A DNA stretch of 64,000 nucleotides. It comes from Lentinus brumalis (lineage: Eukaryota > Basidiomycota > Agaricomycetes > Polyporales > Polyporaceae). Of the stretch, positions 1 to 13,017 are shown piece by piece. Numbering within the stretch: the first letter of the stretch is position 1; every line of letters starts with the position of its first letter. The stretch covers positions 2,852,001-2,916,000 of the forward strand of contig MARA01000003.1 in NCBI GenBank assembly GCA_001792895.1. The letters run 5' to 3'. The notes under the pieces are model-generated. The model saw nothing but the letters and a program-made list of their open reading frames with translations. It searched no databases and was not told the DNA's origin. The position numbers were made by a program, and so were the translations under genes.

Positions 1-2
1 AC

Positions 3-739
3 TTTGCTGGTATCCTCAAGCAGGGTCTACGCATCGCACCGCCAGAAGGTGAGCCAGTTCGCCCTCGGCTCAGTCCACGAGCACAGCCTGACGTTGTGTC
101 CAGCTCCCGTTACTGGGTACATGTTCGGCAAGGGTGTCTACTTCGCTGATGTAGGCCTATCCCTACGCGTCTGTGTGCGCTTGCTCACCGTCTCCGCCCG
201 CAGATGATGTCCAAGTCTGCGAACTACTGCCACGCTTAGTGAGTCGTCCTCCTCTGACTTCTGCGGGCTGTTCGCTGACTGCGCCACGTAGCCTGAGCGA
301 TAACACCGGTCTGCTCCTGCTCTGCGAAGTGCTCGCGAAGCCGTTCTACGAGCAGCACCAGGCGAACTACAACGCCGACCAAGACTGCAAGAAGGCCGGC
401 AAAAAGTGAGCGACCTTCTCTCCATCCTTCTCGTCCTTGGCCCAGAGCTCATCGCCTCCCTCCCCATAGATCCACGAAGGGCTTGGGCCGCACCCAGCCG
501 GCGGACTGGCAAGACTGCGGCGACGCGCTCGACTACCCCGACCTGCGCGGCTGCCACATGCCCAAGGGTCCCGGCAAGGACGTCAGCGATCCGCAGGTGT
601 ACTTGCAGTACAACGAGGTGTGTTCCTCGAGCTCCCTGGTCGTCGAGTCTTGCTGATGGTGGTGTGTTATATGTAGTACATCGTGTACGACCCGTCGCAG
701 ATCCGGGTGCGGTACCTGCTGATGGTGAAGATGCAGTGA
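3..739 (+). CDS. Poly(ADP-ribose) polymerase, C-terminal catalytic part (5' end outside window)
   Basis: Six exons read as one frame: 3-48, 104-150, 204-238, 292-405, 470-617 and 677-739, joined by GT-AG introns of about 50-65 bp and ending in TGA. The product contains the PARP-fold blocks ILKQGLRIAPPE, TGYMFGKGVYFAD, SKSANYCHAY, GLLLLCEVL and, at the C-terminus, LQYNEYIVYDPSQIRVRYLL. The Glu of NEYIVYD corresponds to the catalytic Glu of PARP1-type enzymes, and the Tyr/Ala/Asn of SKSANY lie in the NAD-binding part. By family knowledge it transfers ADP-ribose from NAD+ to proteins, mostly in the nucleus during DNA repair. Upstream exons (WGR and regulatory domains, if any) are outside the window, so PARP1-like or PARP2-like cannot be decided. 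No lesion is seen. Confidence 0.9.
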
Positions 740-946
740 GCTGCTGTATGCGGGTTGTTTCGGATCGGCAGGATTGCGTAGTTATTGTACTGGGTTTTGT
801 AGTGCGTCGCTGTTCTGTCTGTTCAAGTAGGACAAGGTCTAATGATGCTGAATGTTATGGTTTCCGAACGCATATATGCGGTGCTCTTTGAAACTTACCC
901 CGACGTAAGTAAATCGTCGACTTTGATAAGATGGGATCAGTGCCAC

Positions 947-971
947 AGTTATAAGTAAGTAAGTAAGTAAG
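947..971. repeat. (TAAG)n microsatellite
   Basis: About five tandem TAAG units between the PARP stop and the F-box gene start. No function is inferred. Confidence 0.75.
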
Positions 972-1031
972 GCGACGTCTGGGCGCTCCCGTCTCTGCTC
1001 CTCCTTCCTCTCAACCACCACGACTCACGAC

Positions 1032-2873
1032 ATGCAAGCAAGCTATGATCTCGCAAAATTCATTGAAAACCACGACTCGGCTGAGTATCGCAAGATGGCG
1101 AGTCTGATGAGGTATGGTATGACTGGTAGTCTTGACTTATATCCGCATGAACTGAACGACGCCGTCTCTTCCCAGCCTCGAGTCCGTACGTGTTCCAATC
1201 TACGGACACGGTTTCTCTGCTGAGAATGTGTGCTCTCAGGTCCAGAAAACTGTAGACAGCGTCGCAGACCTCCTCTCTGCTTTGCGGGAACACCTGAACA
1301 CCTTCAACCGCGTTAACCGCCTACCTCCGGAACTCCTCTCTCTGATCTTCGAGATGGTCACGCACATCCCGCATCGACACGAAGACATATTCAATTTCAT
1401 CGAACCTGGGGAGGAGGAGGAATGCAAGTACACCCGCGCTCGTCTGCCAAGCAGTGGAGTTGTGACCATCACTCACGTCTGCAAGAGATGGCGTACCGTC
1501 GCACTGCAAACGCCCGTCCTCTGGACGCATATCACCGCCCTCCCCGGCTCCGACCAGTTTCTTGCCTACTTGGAACGGTCGCTATCTCTCCCCTCTCGAT
1601 ATCTGTCAGCACCGACACCCCACACTTGCAAGACAGCCTATCATCCATCGGCACACGTCTTCGCCGTCTCGACGTGGCGATCAATACTCCGGAGGAGCAG
1701 ACTGGCATCCATCCATGCATCCTGCGCATCGAAGCGCCATCTGTGCGCTGCGCGACGCTTATGTCTCACCTGGAATATGTAGCTGAAGACAGCCCCGACG
1801 TCCAGTGGGTTGAGCTATTCGGTCAACAGGACTCCTCGCTCGAGGCCCTTGCCCTCGCGTTCACAACGAACTGGCTACCGAGCAACAGGTTCAATCATTT
1901 GACGCACCTGTTACTCTCATGCAGCAGTTCGGCGTCCGACAGCGCGTCGCAGACCGGCCTGCTGACTCTCTTGGCCAACGCACCGCGCCTTGAGTACCTA
2001 CACATCATTGACCTCTGGTGCGGCGGAACCAATGGCACGGCGGTAACGTTGGACCATCTGCGGTCCGTGGTTTTTCATCGAACTAAATGGTCATTCGTCG
2101 TCCCTTTCTTTGCACGACTCCTCATCCCCCCAGCAACTCCGGTCGCCCTCCTGGACGCTGTAACCTGGACCGACGACGACGAATCGGCGTTCGATCCTCT
2201 AGATGCTTCCTCCCCTGTCACCAGCCTCGCAATCGGATCGAACGGCCCGATTCTGAAAATAAGTGCAAAGTCAGCTGTGCGCGACTATTTGTTGGACTGG
2301 GACGACTATGCGCGGACCGCTGTTTTCGTGCGTCGCCTGCATATCCTACTATCGCTCTCTGCCGTCACCTCCCTGAGACTCTATCTTGGGGATCGCGACG
2401 TGGTTCCATTGCTGCAACACCTCCACCGAGTATCCGACCTCGAACTCCATTGTGTCCCACCGCACCGTGGACTCGAGAAGTGGCAGGATGTCCTTCGTGG
2501 CATAGAACGTGAGCGGCTCTTGCCTGCTCTAACGTCCTTCACTTTCAGTGTCCAGTGGTCACTTCCCTTCGAAGACTCGGAGGGCATCCTCAGCGCTGTC
2601 GCGCAAATGCTCCGCGCCCGCGCAGGCATGAATCCTCCTTTGCCCGTGCGCCATGTGGTTATGCACAACAAAGCGCGGGAGGATACCTCCAGACCTGCCT
2701 GGATGGACTTCGTGCGGGCGAACTTCGCTCCGTACGTGGAGGATTTCGAAGTGCGCGAGGTCGAGTTGCCGGTCCCTCGTGCGTCCGCACAGCCGAAGCG
2801 ATGGCTGGTCGAGGGTGCGGAGAAGTACTGGACGTTGTACGACAGAGCGAAGCCAGGATATCTCGATCCGTAG
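1032..2873 (+). CDS. F-box protein with leucine-rich C-terminal part
   Basis: A probable first exon (1032-1112, starting MQASYDLAKF) is followed by one or two short introns. The next exon runs from about 1237 and carries an F-box (NRLPPELLSLIFEM) and the WRTVALQTPVLWTHI block usual in agaricomycete F-box proteins. The rest, to 2873, is a long leucine-rich region (LRLYLGDRDVVPLL, VSDLELHCVPP) that probably forms irregular LRRs. F-box proteins bind Skp1 in SCF ubiquitin ligases; the substrate is unknown. Oddity: the reading frame moves by one base near 1580-1600. Upstream it reads YLERSLSLP and downstream PLSISVSTDTPH, which are contiguous in relatives, with no room for an intron. This is a frameshift mutation or a one-base assembly error. 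The large agaricomycete F-box family contains many decaying members. Confidence 0.75.
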
Positions 2874-3319
2874 CTTGACTGGCCGTTGTTGACTTCGAAT
2901 GCGAACGAGCGGTTCTATGTCTTGCAGTTCCGAGTCTATTGACTCTATTCAAGCATCTTCTCGTTGTTCTCCGTTGGGAATCGATTAAGTACCCTTGACG
3001 TCGCCTTTCTCGCACCAGAAGTTCCATCAGTATTTAACTGTAAGCGCAAGTAAGCGACATAAGACGTCGTCGACTCGTCGCTCAGGCAATTTTCAGGTTG
3101 GCGCTTGACCGACAGGAAGATAATCTTCTTGAATAAACCCCTTTGATACACGTATACGTATATACAACCTGTATGAAAACCAAGCGGACCATCCAATAAA
3201 AACAGCAGTAGATACGACGGGTGAAAGTGGAGCGACCCGCGGGTAGAGCCACCAGCGGGTGCAATCTATGAGGTTGAAATAAGCGCGACGTGTTTAAGAG
3301 GGAGGGCTGCAGGACGAAG
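2874..3319. other. Convergent intergenic region, no gene seen
   Basis: This stretch separates the stop codons of the F-box gene (plus) and the peroxidase gene (minus). It presumably holds both 3' untranslated regions. No convincing ORF or RNA gene is seen. Confidence 0.5.
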
Positions 3320-5003
<1,684 letters not shown>

Positions 5004-5107
5004 GGCTAGCGGCTAGAAGGGCTGAAGACTCCGGAAGGCGGGTCGAGGAGCGACTGCTAGGATACTCGAGGTTGAGTACTGCCGAATCGCTGCAGCCCTC
5101 GCTTAGC

Positions 5108-5114
5108 TTTTATA
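5108..5114 (-). promoter_or_regulatory. TATA box of the peroxidase gene
   Basis: TATAAAA on the minus strand, about 105 nt upstream of the peroxidase ATG at 5003, a normal spacing for a highly expressed fungal gene. Confidence 0.7.
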
Positions 5115-5119
5115 CCTCG

Positions 5120-8100
5120 TCGAGACTCGAGACTACCGCTTCCTTTCTGGGACGGGCCATCCGCCGTTTGCGATGCTCTCGAGTGTCGTAAGCCCCAGAC
5201 ACGAGCCCGTGGAACCGTACACAATGGCGGCGGCCACGCACGGGCCCGCGAATGAATTTCGGGATATTTGCGACCCGCGTACCGTGCGCGACGAGGGAAC
5301 GGGAGCCGTAAAATCGTCGCAGGGGGCGTCGACGAGCGGAAAATGCGCACAGAAAACCATGCTGCCGAGTTCGGGGGCGCGCGAGGCGTGTGTCCGCATC
5401 CAGGACCGCGGACGCGGTAGGCTGCGTGCGGGGCCGTGTATGGATGTGGAGTCCGGGTCGACCCATCGGAGCACGCGCGTCGAGATGGGAGGGGAACAGG
5501 GTCGGTGGTATGGTCGCACGATGAGATTGGTTGACGCTTGTTTGGGGGGACGTATGGGAATCCGGAACGGGTCAACCTAGAGGGGAATGAGGCACACTTC
5601 TCGTAGCAGAGGAAAGGCGCACCGAAGACCCTCATCCGCATACCAGGATTGCTGCCTTTATACGCATCGGTTCGATCAAGAAGGTGCTGCGGACGACACT
5701 AGCTCTGGCTGGGCGACGAAGTGGGGCCAAGGAGGTTCGAGCTGAATCCGCAGCCCAAGTTGCTAGCTAGCGTAGGAGAATACGCTGCCAAGAGCATACG
5801 ATACGCAAATCGCTCCCGGTGCCCGCTCGTCTGTGAGATGACGCAGTGGATGTCAGAGCGGCCAGGATACGGAAGCCTGAGAACCACTGAGACAGAACCT
5901 TGGGATAGACCTCAACGTACCGACACCGAGGGAGATGCAAGCCTTCATCAGGGTGCCTGAGGGTCGACAACGACTTTCGATGGCTCCCACCACAGGGTAG
6001 ATTATGGCAAATCGTACATTTCCGTGTTGGAATGCCTACACGAGTTGCTGCGCGCGAGCTGCATCCTTGTACTGTCTAGACAGGCTAGAGTGTTCACCTG
6101 GATGAACCCATTGGGCGAGTAGGATGGCGAATGATTCCCCGGAGAGAAGAAAGAAATGCACTGGGCAGAGATGCGGGTGGGAAAGTGTATCAGAGACAAC
6201 AAGTCTCGGCATGTGAACGAGGATTGGCTCACCTTGCGCATGGTACTTGCCTTATACACTCACACCGAATGCGCGTAACCATCTCCCAAATCCACGGCCC
6301 AAGTGTGGGCAGCTGATGGCCCGAACGGGCAGCTGCCAAGGCTTGACGCAGTGACTCCGAGCTTTAGCACCTGTGGCTATCGTGCTGCCAACAACCGCCG
6401 ACAGACAGTGAACAATGCAGGTCGCCGTCCCCTCCGGGCGGATAGCATATCTGAAAGGTCCGACCCCAGAAGTGCTCGAGAGATCGCCTGGAATGTCCAA
6501 GCCAGGAACAGTGGTCGTCAGCAACGCCGAAGAACCCGAGAATGCGTGGGAGTAAGACAGCGTGGTCAACCGGGATCCTCGAGGCTCGGTGTGAGCCGGT
6601 CTTCGAGACGGTAAACGGATGGTATTGAAATGCCTCCGCGGCTTCTGCTTGTCCCAGCCAATCGTTCCTTTTCTATTGTCGAAGTCACTGGCGCCAAGAA
6701 CCCATCACTCGAACGGGCCTGGCTGGATGGACGACTGGAATTCGAAGCACCCGAAATAGGCGACGTGTGGGGAGCAACAGCATGCTCCGACACGTTGATC
6801 TGTCTATCATGAAACTGTCAGTGCCAAATACACCAAGATGAGCGCAAATGAACGTACTCATGTAAGGCTTTCCATGAAGAGGCGGTGAGAGAGGTATACA
6901 CGACTCGCCGGGAATCTCTACGCCCGGAATGTCTGTTATTCAGCGACTGCTCTGGGTGCTCGGGAAGTCGTAACTCCCTCGGTGAACGGACACGCTGTCG
7001 GGACATCAAGTCAATACCACATCCACTGCGAAGGTTCTTGTCTCCAGGGGTATATCGCGTGATGCCCGCGATAGTTCACAGGCTGGTACGAAGGGACCGA
7101 AAGGGCTCGAAAAGCTGATGGAGGCCCCATCCTCACTTCCTGGCGTCCAAACTCGACCTCATATGTCAGTGGTGAGTGAGTCGTATAACTGCGGAGCCTC
7201 AGCGCTCGACTTCGCGGAACCGCTCCCGGAGGCAGTCAATATCTGACTTGCGGTACGCTTCCTGGTCGTCATATGAGAGGATGACGAGGCAGGTCCAAAT
7301 AAGCAATTATTGAACGGGAGGCGAAGCTGGTCAGTCCAGTACATGAGATTGCGTACCGCGCAGGCGTGCAGGGCACGTTTCACAAGCTAGGCAACATATA
7401 CTCACGGCGCGTACGAGCCGATGCTCGTCTCTCCGACATGATTGCGCTCATGTAGCGGGTCCTTCCAGAGGACATTTGAACCCGAACAGCGGTTCAGACG
7501 GAGATCTGACGGAGTCAATGCGTGATAGGGTTCTCCTCGTTTGTGAGGAGGCAGCTTTACTCAACGCAGAAGAACAACACTCCTGACACTGACTCGAAGC
7601 TTCAACTCTCCTGCCTCGGCCCCGGGTCGAGCTCATCTCTGGATTCTCTCGGCCGGGACACGCCAAGGATCTGGGGTAGGTGGAAGCGTTCCGGGTGTGC
7701 CACGGAGGATAACCACAAACCAAGATTGCGTCCGGTGCGTAGACTGGCAGATCTTGGAGTACCACAGAGACCCAACCCAAGATCGAAAAGCGAAGACCTG
7801 AGACTCACGCAAAGACATACGGCAAGGCCTATACCGTCACTTCAGAAAGCAGCCCGCACTGTGTCCCATCCTTCTCGCATCGTCTTCCCGCGGTGTGTAC
7901 GCATTCAATGAGGACTCCGCACGCCCGAGTGCCGACTAAGGTTGACGCCAGTCGCAAGTTTGATACGAAAGCCAGCGTAAAGGGACTCCAGCTAAAGCTT
8001 GTAGTCTCCGTAGCCGACCATCCAAATGATTGCTTGCCTTTCGCGCGGTCCGTTATGCATGTCGCTTGGTGATGATGGCAGATCGGAACAGTTGCAATTC

Positions 8101-8516
8101 AGTATAATCCAGTCAGAGAAAGACGTGAGCAGTCCAGGAGCAGTCCGATGCCAGGATACTGTACCTCTGCGCCGTCCAATTGTTGAAGTCACTCTTGACC
8201 TGCCCTGAAGTGTTCTTGTAACCGTGAGAAGCGAGAAGGTCATAAGGGATTGTATAAGTAGCGCGACTACGTAAGTAATCTGCTCTTAGTTGTCAGTAAT
8301 TAGCTGAATATCGACTCCTTACTCTCCTTCGCACCCGAACTGCTTCCTCTTGAACTTCTCCTTCAATCTAGTCGTGAATGTTCCCGGGGTGATACAAACC
8401 GTCTGTCTTCAAGTTGCATCTACAGCTCTGGTCTCTGGTTCTTAGGGAGAAGTTTCAGCTCAGCTTGCTTGCCTCCTGCCACCACACCGTAACGGAGTCT
8501 GTTCGAGTTGGTCGCC
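5120..8516. other. 3.4 kb without a confident gene
   Basis: The first 500 bases are GC-rich peroxidase promoter. From about 5640 to 8500 both strands hold only short ORFs without recognised domains. The most protein-like are the minus pieces 6252-6569 and 7159-7383, but they lack a consistent start, splice structure or family resemblance. They may be exons of an unrecognised or decayed gene. Confidence 0.4.
5344..5350 (+). promoter_or_regulatory. Possible metal-response element upstream of the peroxidase gene
   Basis: TGCGCAC fits the TGCRCNC consensus reported for Mn-responsive peroxidase promoters and lies about 340 bp upstream of the ATG. A 7-mer this loose occurs often by chance. Confidence 0.25.
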
Positions 8517-8771
8517 ATGGCCGGCAGCTGTTTCCTCGCTGCGTACTGTGATCTCGTGGGCTATATTCAGCCACTGGAACAAGTGAACAGCCTTAGCCTG
8601 GCCTCATGTATTCAGCTGACCATGGTTGCAGAATGCGCGATCTCCGGTGTCTTGATCGACGGTGGTTTGACGGCGATGTTGCTCGCGCTGGGAGATATCA
8701 CGTCCTCGAAGTCGAGCTATCTCGCGGAGACCTGGCGGCGTGCCTGCGCTTCGTCTTTCAACACATTCTAG
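8517..8771 (+). CDS. Small hypothetical ORF (84 aa)
   Basis: The ATG sits in a favourable context (GCCATGG), with a TATAAGTA-like box near 8252 and CT-rich DNA between. The peptide is hydrophobic in its middle (residues about 25-60). After the TAG at 8769 the same frame stays open for another 120 codons and reads like protein, so this could be a longer gene with a stop mutation. No family is recognised. Confidence 0.25.
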   Translation: MAGSCFLAAYCDLVGYIQPLEQVNSLSLASCIQLTMVAECAISGVLIDGGLTAMLLALGDITSSKSSYLAETWRRACASSFNTF

Positions 8772-8927
8772 TACATGTCGCGTCTCGCTGAGGTGGAGGC
8801 CGACTTGACTATCTGCGACCCCGCTTTTCCGGGTGCCGCGTTTCTAGGCAAATTCGCAGTCCTTACAAGCAGTTCAGGACATGCTACAACAGTATACTTT
8901 GGGAGACTACGGACATATGAAACTGCA

Positions 8928-10432
8928 TCACGCCTTCCGCAACCAACCCTCCAGCGTATTCTTCTGCGCTGGGCCCTCCTTCACCGTCTTCCGCTTCTTC
9001 GTGGGAGGTCCTCCCTCTTCCCGTTCTGCGTTCGCCATCACCTCCCACAGCCGCTCGAAGTGCTCAGTCAGAACAACTCCGCCGCTGGCCTGGATGTATC
9101 CGGAGTCTGTCAACTCGAACTTCATGACACAGGCGGCACACGTACCTCCTTGTGACCCCGCGCGAAGTCGTCGCCCATCGCTTCCCTCAGGCCGGGTATC
9201 CGGGATGCGTACTCCTTGAGTATCGCGATGATGTCCGTCGCGCCCTCCCCAACTGCGGCCTTCCGACTCTTCGCAACCCGACACGCAAAGTTAGTCATCC
9301 CCGCGTTGTAGCCGTCGTTCGCACACATGACAACTTCAAGCCGCGGGCCCTTGAGCGAGGATGACCACCGAGTCGCAATGAGCTATGCTACAGGTGAGTA
9401 AAATCACTCCCACGAGCTTGCGAGAGGAACGTACTGGATGGATCTGGGCCTCGCTGGAGATGCGGATGAGCGCGATGCGTCCGTCTCCGGAGAACATCGG
9501 AGGCTTCCGTGCGCAGCGATCTGTCTCGGACTTGACCTCGGCGCGGGCGACGAAGAGCCTGCGGACGTCTTTGCTGGACTCTGTATTGACGATCTCCTTC
9601 GGAGTCTTGCTGTTGAGCAGAGCGCGCCAGGCCGTCTCGACGTCGTACGCTGCCGATCGACGCGCTGACAGAAGATCACTACCGGTCAGCGAAGCATAGA
9701 ACAGAGTCAGGATAGCTCACGGGCGTTCAATAGAGCTATCGCCTCCCCCAGGGTTTTCTTCGTCCACCGCTTGAAGCACTCCCGCATGTCCGGGAACGGC
9801 GCCTCCCACTTGAAGCTCGTCCCGAGGTCGCCCATCGTTCCCATTGCACATAGCCAGTCCAGCCGCTCTTTGACCTTCCGGTCCTTCTCCCCGCCGCCCA
9901 GCATCCCCGTACACACCACATATGCGAGCGTACTCGCTGTCGCAACGGGCGGGCACTGCGCCGCCGAGCACACCATCGCGCCTTCCGGGAACTCCGTGCT
10001 CCAGTGGTGGTCCATTATCAGCGTCTTCGTCGCCTGATCGTCGACGAGCGCAGGGCCGCCGCGGCTTCCTTGGTCCGTCGCGATGACGTACCGCGCGCTG
10101 TATGCCGCGATCCGCTCGCGCTCGGGCGCGGCGTGGATGTTCGAGCCTTTGGCAGGGAAGTGCACGGAGATGAGCGAGGGCGGGAGGCCGAGGTGGGTGA
10201 GGGTGAGGTAGGTGATGAGGCCGCTGCAGAGGCCGTCCGTGTCTTTGTCTGGGAGGAGGAGGGTTGGGGCTGAGGAAGCGGCGCTGCAACGTCTGTCAGT
10301 GTCCGTGCGGTTGTTGGGCTGCGAGAGGTGTTCGTACCATTCGCGGATGAATACACGCGCCGCCGACAGTTGTGCCGCTGGTACGGGCCAATTCTTGGCC
10401 GGTTCCGCCTGTGACGAGTCCGAGTCCGACAT
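8928..10432 (-). CDS. DHH-superfamily phosphoesterase-like protein
   Basis: Exons run 10432-9721, 9664-9435, 9382-9146 and 9089-8928. A further in-phase 54-bp intron (GTACGA...TTGCAG, near 10340-10287) is likely inside the first exon, joining FIRE to CAASSAPTLLLPDKD. The N-terminal half has the DHH-family motifs LLLPDKDTDGLCSG (DxDxDG-type motif I) and LIMDHHWS (the DHH motif). The last exons (ISSEAQIHPLIATRW, MCANDGYNAGMTNFACR, ASGGVVLTEHFERLWEVM) sit where a DHHA1-like substrate domain would be. Relatives hydrolyse phosphodiester or pyrophosphate bonds with Mn2+/Mg2+. The basic tail KKRKT resembles a nuclear signal. The start at 10432 (MSDSDSSQ) is preferred; an upstream in-frame Met at 10543 would add 37 residues rich in Arg and Leu. 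Confidence 0.75.
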
Positions 10433-11306
10433 CACGCTTTGTCTCGACAAGTGCTCCGACGGTTGAAAGGAAGATACAGGTCTGCCAGTGCGCGGATACA
10501 AGACACTGCGTTTGAAGAGTAGCCTGTGGGGAAAAGAAAGCATGGATACGCTCCTCAGGTCGCGCGACTATGCCCACCCGGTGGAGTGTGAGTGTCAGCC
10601 GCGGGTAGTTAACAGGGGCTTTCCGCATTGGGTTGAGCGTTGTTCGGTGAGGCATTGCACTTTTATTACAGTCACTTCTCTACGCTGTTCCTCTCGGACT
10701 ATGTCGCGATGTGACCAACAAGGAGGAGTTAGTACCGACAGGATATAGCGAGCAGCAGCCAGCCATCGCCGTACGGGACAATGGGCAGACGGCGTCTGAA
10801 ATGCCATTTGCGGATATTACGAGGTGGTGGCGGCCACGTTGCCCCGCTTCGACAATTCCATCCACGCCAGTACTTTCGCTCTCGACTCGCGCACCCTTCG
10901 AGCAAAGGTTTTGGAGTGACGACTGGTCCCACTCGATCCAGGCCTGTCAGGTCTCCATCAGGACGAATGGCCGTCCCGGGCCCGTGCTCCCGCGGATGTG
11001 GACACGCGGCTCCGCAGAAGATCGGTGCCGTATACGTACTACAGTATCTTGCGCCACAGCTGTTCCGGACGATCTTCATGTCAGGTGGTCGGCGGGAGCC
11101 ATCGTTCGAGACAACTCTGACCCCGTTCACGAGCGGGATGGCGTATGTGTGTCACATCCCACTTGTATCTCGTCGCTCGACAGTGGATGCTGTTGGGGTT
11201 ATAACCTCCTTTAACCTTCCCTCTTCTGCGGACTCACCTCCTTGCCCTTCCGTCTACCTCACATCCGGCCAACTCTCAAAACATTTCATTCCTACCTACC
11301 CATACC
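10433..11306. other. Divergent intergenic region, no gene seen
   Basis: The region lies between the DHH gene (minus) and the secreted-protein gene (plus). A TATAAC box near 11197, followed by CT-rich DNA, leads to the ATG at 11307. Overlapping ORFs on both strands between 10595 and 11214 show no recognisable domain. Confidence 0.45.
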
Positions 11307-11805
11307 ATGCTCTCCAACAACACCAAGTTCGCCGCCCTCGCGGGCTTCATCCTCCTCGCCTCGCAATGCCCCGGCGCGACTGCGAGCCCCGTCAAAAGTG
11401 CGTCTCTCCTGTCCTGCACACCATTACGCATCACATTGATTGCCCGCGAAGCCATAAGCTGGGGCGAAGACGGCCTACCCGCTCACGCCCCGGGCCCCGT
11501 CCTCCTATGCCCCGGCTTCCCCACCGCCGGCATCATCCCCATCCCCCATTTCCACCACGAGGGACATTCGGCCACCTCCAGCCTCCACCCCACTTCCGAA
11601 GCGTGACGGTGCTGATCTCATCGACGTCGACGGATCCGCGAACGAGGCGGCAGAACTGAGAGTCGCTGTACGACTTGTCGAATCGCCCCCCAATCCACTG
11701 CACATCACAACAGCGACGCCGGCTTCCACTCGGAGATTTGTACGACGACAGTGTGGCGAGGCCCATTCGAAATTGCTAGGGGGGAACGAGGGTGATTTTA
11801 CATAA
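11307..11805 (+). CDS. Small predicted secreted protein with Pro/Ser-rich region and Kex2-type site
   Basis: Exon 1 (11307-11397) encodes a signal peptide (residues 1-27, core LAGFILLASQCPGATA). A 61-bp GTGCGT-AG intron (11398-11458) is inferred. Exon 2 (11459-11805) continues in phase for a total of 145 aa. Residues about 40-80 are Pro/Ser-rich and end in LPKR, a Lys-Arg dibasic site of Kex2 type, followed by an acidic to mixed C-terminal part with a single Cys. Without the intron the frame gives a shorter 99-aa protein. No family is recognised. Secretion is inferred from the N-terminus; processing is inferred from the KR pair. Confidence 0.45.
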
Positions 11806-12797
11806 ATTGAAAGCCGTACCGCCAAATACGCAGTATCGGTTGATAGGTAGACAATCGTTCATCACGCCATGGCTAGTGCGTTCGTCCAACCACGTGCGAG
11901 ATGCGTCCCTTCAGTGAGACTGCGGTAACCTTGACCGGGGATCGGACGCTGCACTAGTGAGTTATCGTAAAAGAACTTCCTCGAGAGCTCCATATGCGAG
12001 CTTAGTATGGACGGGGAGTACAATATACTTAAGGACGGGTAAGGGTATGTGGGTGCGACGTTGAGTCGGGTATTTGTCGAAATACTGAGTCGGGGGAGTT
12101 ACCGGAGGACGACCAGACCGACACGATGTTGGACATGACGGAAGACGAGAACCGACTCATAGTGGAGATGGGCAAAGGTAACTGCTCGCAAAGTGAAGTG
12201 AGGGCCGGGGGACGGTGTGAACGCCTGAGGTGAAGGATACACCTCTTATGTCTCCCCCGCAACCTTGGTCGTAGCACTGTGGCGATTGATCCGGATTCCC
12301 GCCCTGGTCTCTCGGAGGAGGCGGTCGCGACGCGTGGGGCCGTCCAAATGACGGGCGGCTTGTCTGGTTCTCCACAACAATAGTGGGCGAGCGCCGCGTC
12401 GAGGAGGAGGAGGATGGTAATATTTCGGCAGGAACTGTAGATACTATACAGGCGTCTACCACGAAGTCTACTTAAATGGCATAGTCGTGGAGGGGTCCTT
12501 TCGACTCGTCCATGAGAGCGTTCTACCAGAAGTTCTACCATGGGAGCAGGTACAGTAACGTGCTGAGCAGCCACACCTACGACAGGAATAGCTCCTTCAT
12601 CTCAGGTACTAGTCCTCTAGTCTGAGCACGAGCCACGTTAGAGACCAAGTTGCCCTCTACGAGGTACCATCCTGTAGCGATCCGTCTTCTGTCAGGACAG
12701 GCATCCACGAGGAATTCTCGGAGAACAAGGAGCTCGTACAGGCGTCCGTCTCGAGAGGCTCGCGGGCATCAGCGCGAGTGCTAACGCCGGCATCCAC
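11806..12797. other. No gene recognised upstream of the copia element
   Basis: Several short ORFs occur; the longest is minus 12029-12574 and has no recognised motif. The last five bases (12793-12797, TCCAC) are the left target duplication of the element that follows. Confidence 0.4.
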
Positions 12798-12991
12798 TGT
12801 TGAAAACAGGCGAGCGCAAGCGGCGACGACGAGCGAGGCGAGATACAACAACTTAGAGATTCACACTACGTACGAGCACATTCAGTAGACGCTACCGAAA
12901 TAAGGTTCTCGGCCTTGTCCGAGCTGTACAGAACCGGAGTCCGGCGGACCGCGCCTCCGTGCGACCGGTCCTGGGGTTACCACTTTCAACA
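12798..12991 (-). repeat. 3' LTR of the gag-only copia element
   Basis: 194 bp with TG...CA ends. It matches 14043-14236 throughout. Confidence 0.92.
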
Positions 12992-13017
12992 CGCCCCTTA
13001 AGACCAGGACCATGTCG

